From: JAUZOB01 sp963692465
GTDB lineage: Bacteria > Bacteroidota > Bacteroidia > Bacteroidales > Prolixibacteraceae
Reading direction: 5' to 3'
NCBI GenBank assembly: GCA_963692465.1
Contig: OY829943.1
Span: forward strand, 682,001 to 746,000
Length of the DNA stretch: 64,000 bases
This document shows positions 18,961-27,854 of the stretch, piece by piece (position 1 is the first letter of the stretch; the number at the start of each line of letters is the position of its first letter). The notes below the pieces were generated by a model, which saw only the letters and a program-made list of their open reading frames with translations, had not been told where the DNA came from and did not search any database. The translations under genes were made by a program, and so were the position numbers.

Positions 18961-21609
18961 TCATTTTCCTTGAGGAATCAGTGTTACACTCAGATTTCTC
19001 CCATCAATAATCTGTTCTTCTGCTCGCGTATACCCATCAAAAGAATATTGGAGCCAATTACCGGTTATAGCCTTAATAACATATTCCCCTTCACTATTTG
19101 TCCGGGTTGAGACATTCGTTCCTTTCACTAACACCTCTACCCCCTTTAAAAGGTTAGCTTGCACATCTTTCACTACTCCTTTAATCACAACCGGAACAGA
19201 ATAAACACTTTTCCCTTTACTCCGGGCAGAACGGTTCCTATTAAGAAGATCTCTTGTTGAACAGAAATCTTTCTTTAATGCCATTTTCTCATTTTGTCTA
19301 TTCCTAATGGTTGTGTTCTGGTCCTCTACCGTAAAAATCTGTTTAAACTTAATATCTTCCGAAGATGAGCCTATCTGTAGTTCAAAGTCACCCGGCTCAA
19401 CAACCCTCTGATAATTCCGGTCATACAGATATAATTCACTCACCGGAACACTCAGCGTTACCGTCTTCTTCTCTCCTTTGGCAAGACGGACCTTCTGAAA
19501 AGCTTTCAACTGCTTTACCGGGGTTTCTATCGAACTGACCAGATCGCGGACATAAAGCTGAACAACTTCCTGACCGTCCCGGTCTCCGGTATTTTGAACA
19601 TCAACCCTGACTGATACCGTATCTTTCACTGAACAGACTTTCTTTGGCAACTGAAAATCTGAATACTCAAAATGAGTATAACTCAAGCCATAGCCAAAAG
19701 GATACAATGCTTCCGGATTTGCAAACACATAATCCCTCCCCGGCTTATCCGGACTACCCTTCTGATTGTAATACCCCTTATCGCTGGGCAAATAATTGTA
19801 ATATACCGGGGTCTGTCCCGTACTCTGAGGAAAAGACAGGGCCAGTCTTCCTGACGGGTTGACACGCCCGAACAGAATATCTGCAATCGAGTTTCCCCCT
19901 TCTTCTCCCGGATACCATTGTACGATAATAGCCGGCACATGCTCTTTCTCCCACGATATAGCAAAAGGTCTTCCGGTGATTAATACAAGCACAACAGGAG
20001 TCCCCGTATTATAGACCTCTCTGATCAAATCTTCCTGAACTCCCGTCAGACTCAGATCAGACAAATCAAAGCTCTCGCCGCAGGTCGGAGCACTATGGGT
20101 TGCCCTTGACAACAATGCACTTTGAGAGCCCATAAAAACGACGGCCACTTCACTATTCTTTGCTGCCTCTACCGCTTCACCAAACTTACTTTTGTCCTGA
20201 CTTGACAAATCACAGCCTTGTGCATAGTTGATCGTTACTTTATCCCCCAACAGCTTCTTTATGCCTTCCAGCGGAGTCACGCCATTTCCCCCTCGATTAT
20301 TCTGGCCCCAGGTGTAATCGCCAAACTGGGCTACGTCGGCATTCGGACCTATCACTGCAATTGATTTCAGATGATCGGCATTCAACGGTAAGATTGCATG
20401 TTCATTCTTCAATAAGACCGCACTCTCATCGGCCAGCTCTTTGGCTAATTTAACGGACAAAGGGGTATGCAAATGAGAACGAACAGCTGTTGTATCCGGC
20501 AACGGATCTTCAAACAAACCGGAAGCAATCTTGGCATACAGAATATGACTAACTGCCCGGTCAATATAACCGATATCTAATTTCTTTTCTTTAACCAATT
20601 GTCCCAGAGCCTCATAATCAGTCCCCCCGGCTTCCAAATCAACCCCTGCCTCTACAGCCTGCTGTGCAGCTTCTGAATCATTAGCCGCCGTATGATGAAA
20701 GTATTTCAACATTGATACCGAACCCCAGTCCGAATAGACATAACCTTTAAACTTTAATTCATTGCGCAACAGTTCGGTCAACAGATATGGTGACGCAGCA
20801 ACCGGTTCCCGGTCATACGAACTATAACAATTCATGATGGAGAGTGGATTTCCTTGTTTGATAACCTTCTCAAACGGCTGTAAATACAAATTCAGAAGTT
20901 CCCTTTTGCCTCCGGCTACCGATCCTAAGTTCAGTCCGCCTACTGGCGTCCCATGACCGATATAATGTTTGGGAGTACAGATTATTCCGTGAGCTCTCAT
21001 TTCTTTCACATACGCCACTCCCATCTGCGAGACCAGATAAGGGTCTTCCCCGTAAGTCTCTTCGACTCTGCCCCAACGCAATTCTCTCGCCAGGTCAAGA
21101 TCAGGAGCCAATACCTGTTTTACTCCAATCGCACGGACTTCCAAGGCTATGTTTTCTGCCATTTCCCGGATTAATGCAGGGTTAAATGTACTGCCAAGGG
21201 CAATCGCCTGAGGATAAATGGTACAGCCATCCTGTACGGCACCGTGCAGGGCCTCCATGATCGGCAGAACAGGGATACCCAGTCGGGTGCGCTTGTTCAT
21301 GTACTGTTGGACACTCCGTATCGTCGTTGAATACTGTTCGGCAGAATAAGGAAAAGCCTCGATACACCCAAAGCTCTTTCCCTGTACAAAAGCAGATAAA
21401 TTATTTAAGTTAAAATGCCCATTCACATCATAATTGCCAGAATGAATATGTCTCATCTGTGCAATTTTCTCTTCAAGGGTCATTCTTTTCAGAAGATCGT
21501 TGACCCGATCATTAACGGATGCCGACGGATTCTTATACAATGGAACTTTATTTTGGGCAAAGCCAACAGTTCCGATTATTAGAAATAGGATAAAGAATAA
21601 TTGTTTCAT
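18961..21609 (-). CDS. Secreted GH3 hydrolase with C-terminal carboxypeptidase-regulatory-like domain
   Basis: The 882-residue protein has a signal peptide (MKQLFFILFLIIGTVGFAQ). GH3 features are KHYIGHGTPVGG, the nucleophile segment GYVYSDWGS (Asp294), the second domain with KNEHAILPLNADHLKS, the probable acid/base stretch CGESFDLSDLSLTG, and an Fn3-like domain ending near residue 765. About 115 more residues follow: a basic linker (MALKKDFCSTRDLLNRNRSA) and a domain VIKGVVKDVQANLLKGVEVL...YVIKAITGNWLQYSFDGY that closely resembles the N-terminal CarboxypepD_reg domain of SusC proteins. That tail is not usual for GH3. Likely a beta-glucosidase or related exo-enzyme of the periplasm. First gene of the three-hydrolase group. 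Confidence 0.9.
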   Translation of the reverse strand: MKQLFFILFLIIGTVGFAQNKVPLYKNPSASVNDRVNDLLKRMTLEEKIAQMRHIHSGNYDVNGHFNLNNLSAFVQGKSFGCIEAFPYSAEQYSTTIRSVQQYMNKRTRLGIPVLPIMEALHGAVQDGCTIYPQAIALGSTFNPALIREMAENIALEVRAIGVKQVLAPDLDLARELRWGRVEETYGEDPYLVSQMGVAYVKEMRAHGIICTPKHYIGHGTPVGGLNLGSVAGGKRELLNLYLQPFEKVIKQGNPLSIMNCYSSYDREPVAASPYLLTELLRNELKFKGYVYSDWGSVSMLKYFHHTAANDSEAAQQAVEAGVDLEAGGTDYEALGQLVKEKKLDIGYIDRAVSHILYAKIASGLFEDPLPDTTAVRSHLHTPLSVKLAKELADESAVLLKNEHAILPLNADHLKSIAVIGPNADVAQFGDYTWGQNNRGGNGVTPLEGIKKLLGDKVTINYAQGCDLSSQDKSKFGEAVEAAKNSEVAVVFMGSQSALLSRATHSAPTCGESFDLSDLSLTGVQEDLIREVYNTGTPVVLVLITGRPFAISWEKEHVPAIIVQWYPGEEGGNSIADILFGRVNPSGRLALSFPQSTGQTPVYYNYLPSDKGYYNQKGSPDKPGRDYVFANPEALYPFGYGLSYTHFEYSDFQLPKKVCSVKDTVSVRVDVQNTGDRDGQEVVQLYVRDLVSSIETPVKQLKAFQKVRLAKGEKKTVTLSVPVSELYLYDRNYQRVVEPGDFELQIGSSSEDIKFKQIFTVEDQNTTIRNRQNEKMALKKDFCSTRDLLNRNRSARSKGKSVYSVPVVIKGVVKDVQANLLKGVEVLVKGTNVSTRTNSEGEYVIKAITGNWLQYSFDGYTRAEEQIIDGRNLSVTLIPQGK

Positions 21610-21867
21610 TTGGAATAGATGTTTATATTCGTTTTAATCAACAAATAGGCAACATATTAGAATCATACAATCAGAATAAAGAAAAAAGGCACTCCATCCT
21701 CAACGATAAACGTTTCCCTAATGAACCTCAAGCTGTTTAAATACCCCGACCTTTAAAATCTTTATATTATGCCGCATTTTTTGCTTTTAACCATTCATTC
21801 TTAAAATTCTTAGAGTTTATTCAAATGCACCGCCAGTCATAAAATTTTCTGTCAATCAATTAATCTT

Positions 21868-22635
21868 CTATTTTCTTACATCAACGAAGACCGGACGATG
21901 ATCTGAAGCCATCGATTCATCAACCACTGTTTGTCGAACAACAACATAGTTTTGATCATTGCTCCGTAAACCAAAAACAAAGTCTATACACTCAATAGGT
22001 TTATCTGATGGGAAAGTAGACTGGTTGCCACTTAACTGGATCCAATTCTTTCTAACTTCAGTTATTGGACCTGATTTTTCTGTCGAATTAAAATCACCAG
22101 CCAAAAAAACTTTTTTATTCAACCTTGTACAAATACGATTAATGATCTTAACATCTTCATATTGATCCTCTATAGTCAGCGAGAGATGAGTGCAGGCGAA
22201 ATAGTAATCTTTAAACTCAACAATAAGTAATCCTCTCTTTTCTTCCCTCCCCGGAAGAGGAATAAATCTTTTCGAAAGAGGTTTTTCTTTAGACAAGATG
22301 CCAATTCCATATTTTCCACCCTGAAAAGCGATTGATGCACCATAAACCCCATGCCGGTGAGTTTTCTTGCTCAGCACATTCAAAACATCAACTCCATTAT
22401 TTCGAATTGTTACACTATCTAATTCCTGAATAGCAACAACATCAGGATCTACAGCACGAATGACAGCAGCCACTCTTTCATAGTCGTACTTATTATCTTG
22501 TCCAAGTCCATTTCTTACATTATAAGTAAGAATCCTAAGAATGTTTTTTTTAGGCGCGCTGTAATAACCCGGAGAATCACCTGCCCAAACTTGCATTGAA
22601 GCAGCAACAATGATTATTGAAAATAACAACTTCAT
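21868..22635 (-). CDS. Secreted endonuclease/exonuclease/phosphatase-family protein
   Basis: The 255-residue protein has a signal peptide (MKLLFSIIIVAASMQVWA). All motifs of the metal-dependent EEP fold are present: TYNVRNG, AIQELDSV (metal Glu), YGIGILSK, ACTHLSL (His), LAGDFNST (Asp and Asn), ECIDFVFG and MASDHRPVFVDV (Asp-His pair). It is probably an active hydrolase of a phosphodiester or phosphomonoester bond in the periplasm. Family members act on DNA, sphingomyelin or inositol phosphates; the substrate here is unknown, but its place beside glycosidases favours a phosphorylated glycan or lipid head group. It follows the metallophosphoesterase gene by 38 bases. Confidence 0.85.
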   Translation of the reverse strand: MKLLFSIIIVAASMQVWAGDSPGYYSAPKKNILRILTYNVRNGLGQDNKYDYERVAAVIRAVDPDVVAIQELDSVTIRNNGVDVLNVLSKKTHRHGVYGASIAFQGGKYGIGILSKEKPLSKRFIPLPGREEKRGLLIVEFKDYYFACTHLSLTIEDQYEDVKIINRICTRLNKKVFLAGDFNSTEKSGPITEVRKNWIQLSGNQSTFPSDKPIECIDFVFGLRSNDQNYVVVRQTVVDESMASDHRPVFVDVRK

Positions 22636-22673
22636 AATCTTTATTTATAAAATTTCACAATGTATTTTTCTCT

Positions 22674-25133
22674 TTATTCCACTTTAAAACCATATATATT
22701 CCCCGAGAAATCAGAAACATACACCATATTTCCGGTTACAGCTACAGAAGAAAAGACAGGTGCTCCTAACTCCTTTTTCCAAATACATTTTCCGGTATTT
22801 ACATTTACTCCATAGAAACAGCCATCAGAAGCTCCGAAGCAGAGCATATCTCCAAGAATCACAGGAGCAGTTTCAACGGTCCTCACCCTGTTTCGCGAAT
22901 AAGGAACAGTATAAAACATAGCCGCACCTGTCTCAAAGTTCCACACTTTTTCAAAAGTATGTCGATCAAATGCAACAACGCCTTCATTTCCTGTGCCAAC
23001 AATTAGAAGATTATTAGTAAGCAAAGGACAGGTCGTTGCATCTAGCAAATATTGCGTTTCTTTCTCTTTTAGAATCTTTCCACTGACCGGATCAATCGCA
23101 AATAATCTTTTTTCAGCAGCAAGAAATAGGGTATCATTTTGATAAGTTGCAGATCCATCCCTGAATCGTATTCCTTTCTCACTAAGAGACCACAACAATT
23201 TTCCTGTTCGTTTATCGTTTCCATAAAGAGCGCCCCAATGAGCCGAATTTACAACAACGTCTCCTGCTAATGTAATCGTCGGCGTTGAGCCTTCATGCTC
23301 GTCCCACTCACTATTCCTCCAGATTTCAGTACCATCATCCGCTTTTAAAGCAAAGAAGCCATAACCTGCTCCCGAATAGATCACTCCATTCTCAACAGCC
23401 ATTCCACTTACAAAAGCAGGTAACTGATTTAAACCAAGATCTTTTTCCCAAAGAAGTTTTCCGGCATTCTCATCCAGAGCATACACAATACCCCCTGCAT
23501 CTGTAGCAAACACTTTACCCGCATCATAAACAATCGTGTTCTTAACTGAATTTTTTGTTTTAAATGACCATATCTTTTCCCCGGTAATCGCGTCGAAAGC
23601 AAAAACGCCACATTTCGTTCGCCCTGCATCGTCGATCGTAGCAGTATAAACTCTCCCATTAGCAGTAATGGGAGAAGTCATATAAATATTACCCCCTGTG
23701 TTATTTACCCAACAAAGTAAAGGTTCTGAAATGCCAGAAATCAACGTACTCCTATTATGCGCTGCATTACCCGCAAGATTCACCCATGATTCTCCCACTT
23801 TACAGTTACAATTAGCTACATCCGATAGTTTAAATTTCGTTGTACGGGAAACTTTCTCGCCAGTAGTAAAAAACGCCTCAACTTCCATGTTCAAATCCCC
23901 GATGGTGCCACTTTTAATTGGGAGCACTCCAAACCAATTCCAATCGGTTAGCTGTTTCAGCTGATGCCACGTTTTCTTTTTATTGAGTCTCGTAACAGCA
24001 TAACGGACCCGTACCGTAGGAGAACTTGTGTTATAAACATTAACAGATATTGGAAGCAATCCATTCTTTACAGGTTGAACCGCAGAAGGAGTAACAATAG
24101 AAATATTCCTATCATTAAAGGTATATCTGGTTTCAATATTAACCTTCCCGTTTCTGTTAACATGAATTACTCTGAACCCTGAAGGTGAATGGTCAACGCC
24201 TCCCATATCTGGAGGCGAACTGCAAATTGCAAGGACCCCTTTTATGCCTTGCTGCATTACATAATTGATATGCCAATGGCCATAAATCCAGGCCCGAAGA
24301 TTCCAGTTGAGAAGATCAACAGATTCATCTCCTGCTTTAAAGGTGTAATCTCCTCTGTTTCCCCACAAATCATGATTAAAAACGATAACCGGTTTATTCT
24401 TGGAAACATGAGACAGATCATTGCGTAACCAATTCAATACATCCTTCGAAGTATATGATGGAATAGCATACCAATCCGTCATCATGGGAGTTACGACAAA
24501 ATGGACATTACCGGCATCAAAGGAATAACAAACCGGGCCAAAACATTTTTCAAAGAATTCCTCTCCATACTTTCCTCCGACAAGATCATGATTTCCTATG
24601 CAATAAAACATTGGCACCCCCATTGTTTGTGTCGATATATTCTTTGCATGAAACAACATTCCATCTTCTCTACAAATATCCCCGGTATGCATAATAAATG
24701 AAACATGCTCATTTCTGGCATAATTCTTCAAATCCCCGATCCATGAGTCATACCCACTTGTCTCTGTATCTGCAATATGGATAAAAGAAATATTCCTATT
24801 GCCCGCCGTAGCAGGATTGGGACGTAAACCGAAATTATAATTTTTAACCGCTGAAAGCTCCACTCTCTGATAATATTGTGAAGTTTTATATCCTGCAGGT
24901 ATCGTAATAAATATAAAATGCGTCTTTGCATACCCCGGCAAGCTATACTGCCCTTTATTATTGGTGGTAACAACATTTAATCCATCCGAAACCATTACCT
25001 TGCTTAGTGGATTCTCTCCTACATCAAACACTCCGTTATTATTTGCATCAAGATACACAATCCCAGTATAATTTTCTGAAAAACAATGTATTGCAGATAA
25101 TAATAAAAATAAAGTAATAACTAATATTTTCAT
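22674..25133 (-). CDS. Secreted calcineurin-like phosphoesterase fused to a PQQ-type beta-propeller
   Basis: The 819-residue protein starts with a signal peptide (MKILVITLFLLLSAIHCFS). Next is an Ig/SdrD-like domain (GIVYLDANNNGVFDVGENPL) of the MetallophosN type, and then a calcineurin-like domain with HIADTE, MHTGDI, CIGNHDLVGG, VFNHDLW and IYGHWHIN carrying the metal ligands. The second half has repeated propeller blades, for example GVFAFDAITGEKIWSF, GIVYALDENAGKLLWE and GVVAFDRHTFEKVWNF, about seven in all. It should hydrolyse an extracytoplasmic phosphoester, with the propeller as a binding or scaffold module. A terminator separates it from the SusCD genes upstream. Confidence 0.88.
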   Translation of the reverse strand: MKILVITLFLLLSAIHCFSENYTGIVYLDANNNGVFDVGENPLSKVMVSDGLNVVTTNNKGQYSLPGYAKTHFIFITIPAGYKTSQYYQRVELSAVKNYNFGLRPNPATAGNRNISFIHIADTETSGYDSWIGDLKNYARNEHVSFIMHTGDICREDGMLFHAKNISTQTMGVPMFYCIGNHDLVGGKYGEEFFEKCFGPVCYSFDAGNVHFVVTPMMTDWYAIPSYTSKDVLNWLRNDLSHVSKNKPVIVFNHDLWGNRGDYTFKAGDESVDLLNWNLRAWIYGHWHINYVMQQGIKGVLAICSSPPDMGGVDHSPSGFRVIHVNRNGKVNIETRYTFNDRNISIVTPSAVQPVKNGLLPISVNVYNTSSPTVRVRYAVTRLNKKKTWHQLKQLTDWNWFGVLPIKSGTIGDLNMEVEAFFTTGEKVSRTTKFKLSDVANCNCKVGESWVNLAGNAAHNRSTLISGISEPLLCWVNNTGGNIYMTSPITANGRVYTATIDDAGRTKCGVFAFDAITGEKIWSFKTKNSVKNTIVYDAGKVFATDAGGIVYALDENAGKLLWEKDLGLNQLPAFVSGMAVENGVIYSGAGYGFFALKADDGTEIWRNSEWDEHEGSTPTITLAGDVVVNSAHWGALYGNDKRTGKLLWSLSEKGIRFRDGSATYQNDTLFLAAEKRLFAIDPVSGKILKEKETQYLLDATTCPLLTNNLLIVGTGNEGVVAFDRHTFEKVWNFETGAAMFYTVPYSRNRVRTVETAPVILGDMLCFGASDGCFYGVNVNTGKCIWKKELGAPVFSSVAVTGNMVYVSDFSGNIYGFKVE

Positions 25134-25210
25134 AAGGTTTTAATTATTGTTCCCCCAAACGCGATGGATGCATGTTTCGTTGAGAAAATTAAATAATAAC
25201 CGAAAGAAAT

Positions 25211-25240
25211 AAACGAGGGTGTTCGGACACACCCTCGTTT
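25211..25240 (-). terminator. Intrinsic terminator after the first SusCD operon
   Basis: A perfect 12-bp stem (AAACGAGGGTGT at 25211-25222 with ACACCCTCGTTT at 25229-25240) has a 6-base loop. On the minus strand it is followed by TTTATTTCTTT. It lies 29 bases after the lipoprotein stop. Confidence 0.8.
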
Positions 25241-25269
25241 AATATTAAATCAAATAGAGAAGACCTCGT

Positions 25270-26058
25270 TTACTTTGAAATGTTAAATTTGTATTTATGA
25301 TCTCCGGCAGGAAGATCATACCCGTCAAAATTTAACACTAAATTCAGTTCGGAAGAGAGGAGATTATAAGTTCCGGCAGATCCTTTATGAAACATTAAAT
25401 CATAACCCCATCCCACCACATTAACATCATTTACCAGAGTGACCGGACCTTGAAAAGTATTTAAATCATAGTCACCTAAACTAAGTTCTAATGTGGTTAC
25501 TAAAGGTTCATAATTCCAAAATTTAAAAGTAACCTTAAAATTAGTGCAACTATTATTAATTTTCTCTCCGACACAATCAGTCGGACTAAAACTGGACCAT
25601 ATGCCATCAACACAATTCAACTTCCCAGTCCATCTATCATCCATACAACCAATTACGGGAACATAGTAACCGACCACCAAATTCCAGTCTGCAGTTCTAC
25701 CGGAAGCTGCAGTAACCCTATATTTTGGACTTTTTGTAAAGTCACCATACGCCCCGAATTTCGGAGACCCATCAAGAGGCAAAACACTACAGCCAGCTTC
25801 TAAATTAGCCGAAACCCAAATATTCTTTAAATCAACCGTTCTGTCTTTAACAATCACCGAATCAATAAGATTTGTAGTATCGATCACATTCGTTACAGTT
25901 ACCGGCTTACTAATAAGGCCTGTTGTATCCATGTATGCCAGTGTTACTGACTTAAAAAAAGGTTGGTTTGGAACGACAGAAATCTGAATATCTTCATTTC
26001 GTTGACATGCAACAAGAAATAAAGAAAATATCAATACAAGAAAATATAAATATCTCAT
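25270..26058 (-). CDS. Putative surface glycan-binding lipoprotein (DUF5018-like)
   Basis: The 262-residue protein has a lipoprotein signal (MRYLYFLVLIFSLFLVACQR, lipobox LVAC). The N-terminal half, with TVDLKNIWVSANLEAGCSVL and a later YRVTAASGRTADWNLVVGYY, resembles the DUF5018-type domains common in SusCD-associated surface lipoproteins. The C-terminal half is rich in aromatic residues and has two cysteines close together (GCMDDRW, KLNCVDG). The position right after SusD supports a SusE/F-like or SGBP role: binding the glycan at the cell surface. There is no sign of catalysis. Confidence 0.7.
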   Translation of the reverse strand: MRYLYFLVLIFSLFLVACQRNEDIQISVVPNQPFFKSVTLAYMDTTGLISKPVTVTNVIDTTNLIDSVIVKDRTVDLKNIWVSANLEAGCSVLPLDGSPKFGAYGDFTKSPKYRVTAASGRTADWNLVVGYYVPVIGCMDDRWTGKLNCVDGIWSSFSPTDCVGEKINNSCTNFKVTFKFWNYEPLVTTLELSLGDYDLNTFQGPVTLVNDVNVVGWGYDLMFHKGSAGTYNLLSSELNLVLNFDGYDLPAGDHKYKFNISK

Positions 26059-26082
26059 AGATAAATTTTTTAAATAATTGAA

Positions 26083-27834
26083 TTAATTACCCCACCCAAA
26101 CAGTTGCTTCAATTTCGGATTTAAAACTATCTGAGAATAAGGAATCGGGTTATAATAATCCTTTGGTTCAGAGAACGTTCCCACACCATTTTGTTCTATT
26201 TTAAACATAACATGTCCATGATCTCCAAATTCAAGATAGATTGGGATATCACTATTTGTTGTGATCTCTTTTATGTATTTATCTTTATCTCCGGGATCTG
26301 TATTTGAAATAAAATAATCCGCATTACCATCCCCCGTCATATCAACAAGTCCTGATTGTGGAACATAGATTCCCTGTTGTGGAAGTTCATATATCTTACC
26401 CATCTTCCATCTATAGATATCGTCAAATCGGAAACCCTCTGCAAATAGTTCGACATTTCGTTCTCTTCTGATTTCAAGCAGTTCTGCTTTTTGTGTTGAG
26501 GTAATATTGTTATACAGAGAATTTAATACAGGATCAACAGGAGGATTCAATTTTAAGTCAGCCACTCCGGCTCGTTGTCGTAATAGATTAATAGTCTGAT
26601 CCAAATCAGACTGAGTCAAGGTTCCAAGTTCTGCTTTAGCTTCAGCATTAACAAGTAACACTTCAGCATAACGGTAAAGAGGAAGGTCAGTATAAACAGA
26701 TCCAATTGATATAAAATTAGCTCCGGCTTCTTTAGGCATAAATTTTATCTGTCCATAACCACCCGTATTATTTATAGATAAACAACAAGGAGTTGTTGAC
26801 GTGGGATGAATCCAACCGGGATACATAATCGACTGTTTAAAACGCGGATCTCTCCCTTTGAAAGCGTTAGAAAACTGCAAAGTATCCGTCACACTTTTGG
26901 GAACAAAAGTTCCATCTGTATAAAGGTATGAATCTGCCATGGTACGGCTTATGCCATTTTGAAAATCAAGAACAAGTTCAGCCCCATGTGTCCGTTTATC
27001 CCTCTCATAGTTTGTGTACATTAATATTTCAGGATTCGAACTGAGATCTAATTCACCATTAAAAAGGTTTCCATAATCGACATCGGGATTTGATGTATTA
27101 TTCAGAGAAAATTTACCCGAAGACATAACAGCCAATGAAGCATCTACCGCTTTATTCAGAAAGTATTCAGGAGCTTTAGTTGCATGGAGATCTGTTTCTC
27201 CGGCATGATATTTTCTATAAGTCCCTTCATATAGACAAAATCTTGCTAATTCAGCATAAGCGACCCATTTTGACAGTAATGTTTTGCTTGTTATATCTCC
27301 AAGATGTAATGTTGCAAATTCAAGATTCGAGATAATTGAGTCTGCAACGAGCTCACGAGTATCTCTGGCTTTATATAGAAGAGAATCACCCGTTGTCAAT
27401 GCATGAGAAAACCAAGGTACATCACTGTATTTCTTGAGCATATCAAAATAGAACTTTGCTCTGGCAAAATGACCTACTGCCTGATATTTCAATATTTCAT
27501 CCTTATTTCCGGTTGCTTTCACCGAATTATCCAGGAAATAATTTATAGCTCTTAGTGTTGTCCATGTCCATCCGGTAGCATTATACTGAGTTTTTGTTCC
27601 TAATAAAAATTCGGTAATGCCCGTTTTATAAATAGTCGTATTATCTGATGGATCATCCCAATAAACAGGGCTCCAATAATCATAAAATTGATTGCTGTAG
27701 GTTTGAAGATCACTGGCATTCTGGAAAAAATTACCCTCTGAGATACTTGTTTGAGGGTATCTGTCTAAGTAGTCGTTATTACAACTTACTATAAACATAG
27801 CTATTATTGGAAGAATTAGAAATATTCTTTTCAT
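26083..27834 (-). CDS. SusD/RagB-family outer membrane lipoprotein
   Basis: The 583-residue lipoprotein (MKRIFLILPIIAMFIVSCNN, lipobox IVSC) forms the lid of a SusCD glycan importer. Typical features are the start of the mature protein DYLDRYPQTSISEGNFFQNA, TPR-like helices such as AVGHFARAKFYFDMLKKYSD, and the C-terminal signature ELLEIRRERNVELFAEGFRF and DDIYRWKMGK. It begins 20 bases after susC and is followed at 24 bases by the DUF5018-like lipoprotein. Confidence 0.95.
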   Translation of the reverse strand: MKRIFLILPIIAMFIVSCNNDYLDRYPQTSISEGNFFQNASDLQTYSNQFYDYWSPVYWDDPSDNTTIYKTGITEFLLGTKTQYNATGWTWTTLRAINYFLDNSVKATGNKDEILKYQAVGHFARAKFYFDMLKKYSDVPWFSHALTTGDSLLYKARDTRELVADSIISNLEFATLHLGDITSKTLLSKWVAYAELARFCLYEGTYRKYHAGETDLHATKAPEYFLNKAVDASLAVMSSGKFSLNNTSNPDVDYGNLFNGELDLSSNPEILMYTNYERDKRTHGAELVLDFQNGISRTMADSYLYTDGTFVPKSVTDTLQFSNAFKGRDPRFKQSIMYPGWIHPTSTTPCCLSINNTGGYGQIKFMPKEAGANFISIGSVYTDLPLYRYAEVLLVNAEAKAELGTLTQSDLDQTINLLRQRAGVADLKLNPPVDPVLNSLYNNITSTQKAELLEIRRERNVELFAEGFRFDDIYRWKMGKIYELPQQGIYVPQSGLVDMTGDGNADYFISNTDPGDKDKYIKEITTNSDIPIYLEFGDHGHVMFKIEQNGVGTFSEPKDYYNPIPYSQIVLNPKLKQLFGWGN

Positions 27835-27854
27835 AACACAGAATTTTAAATTAA

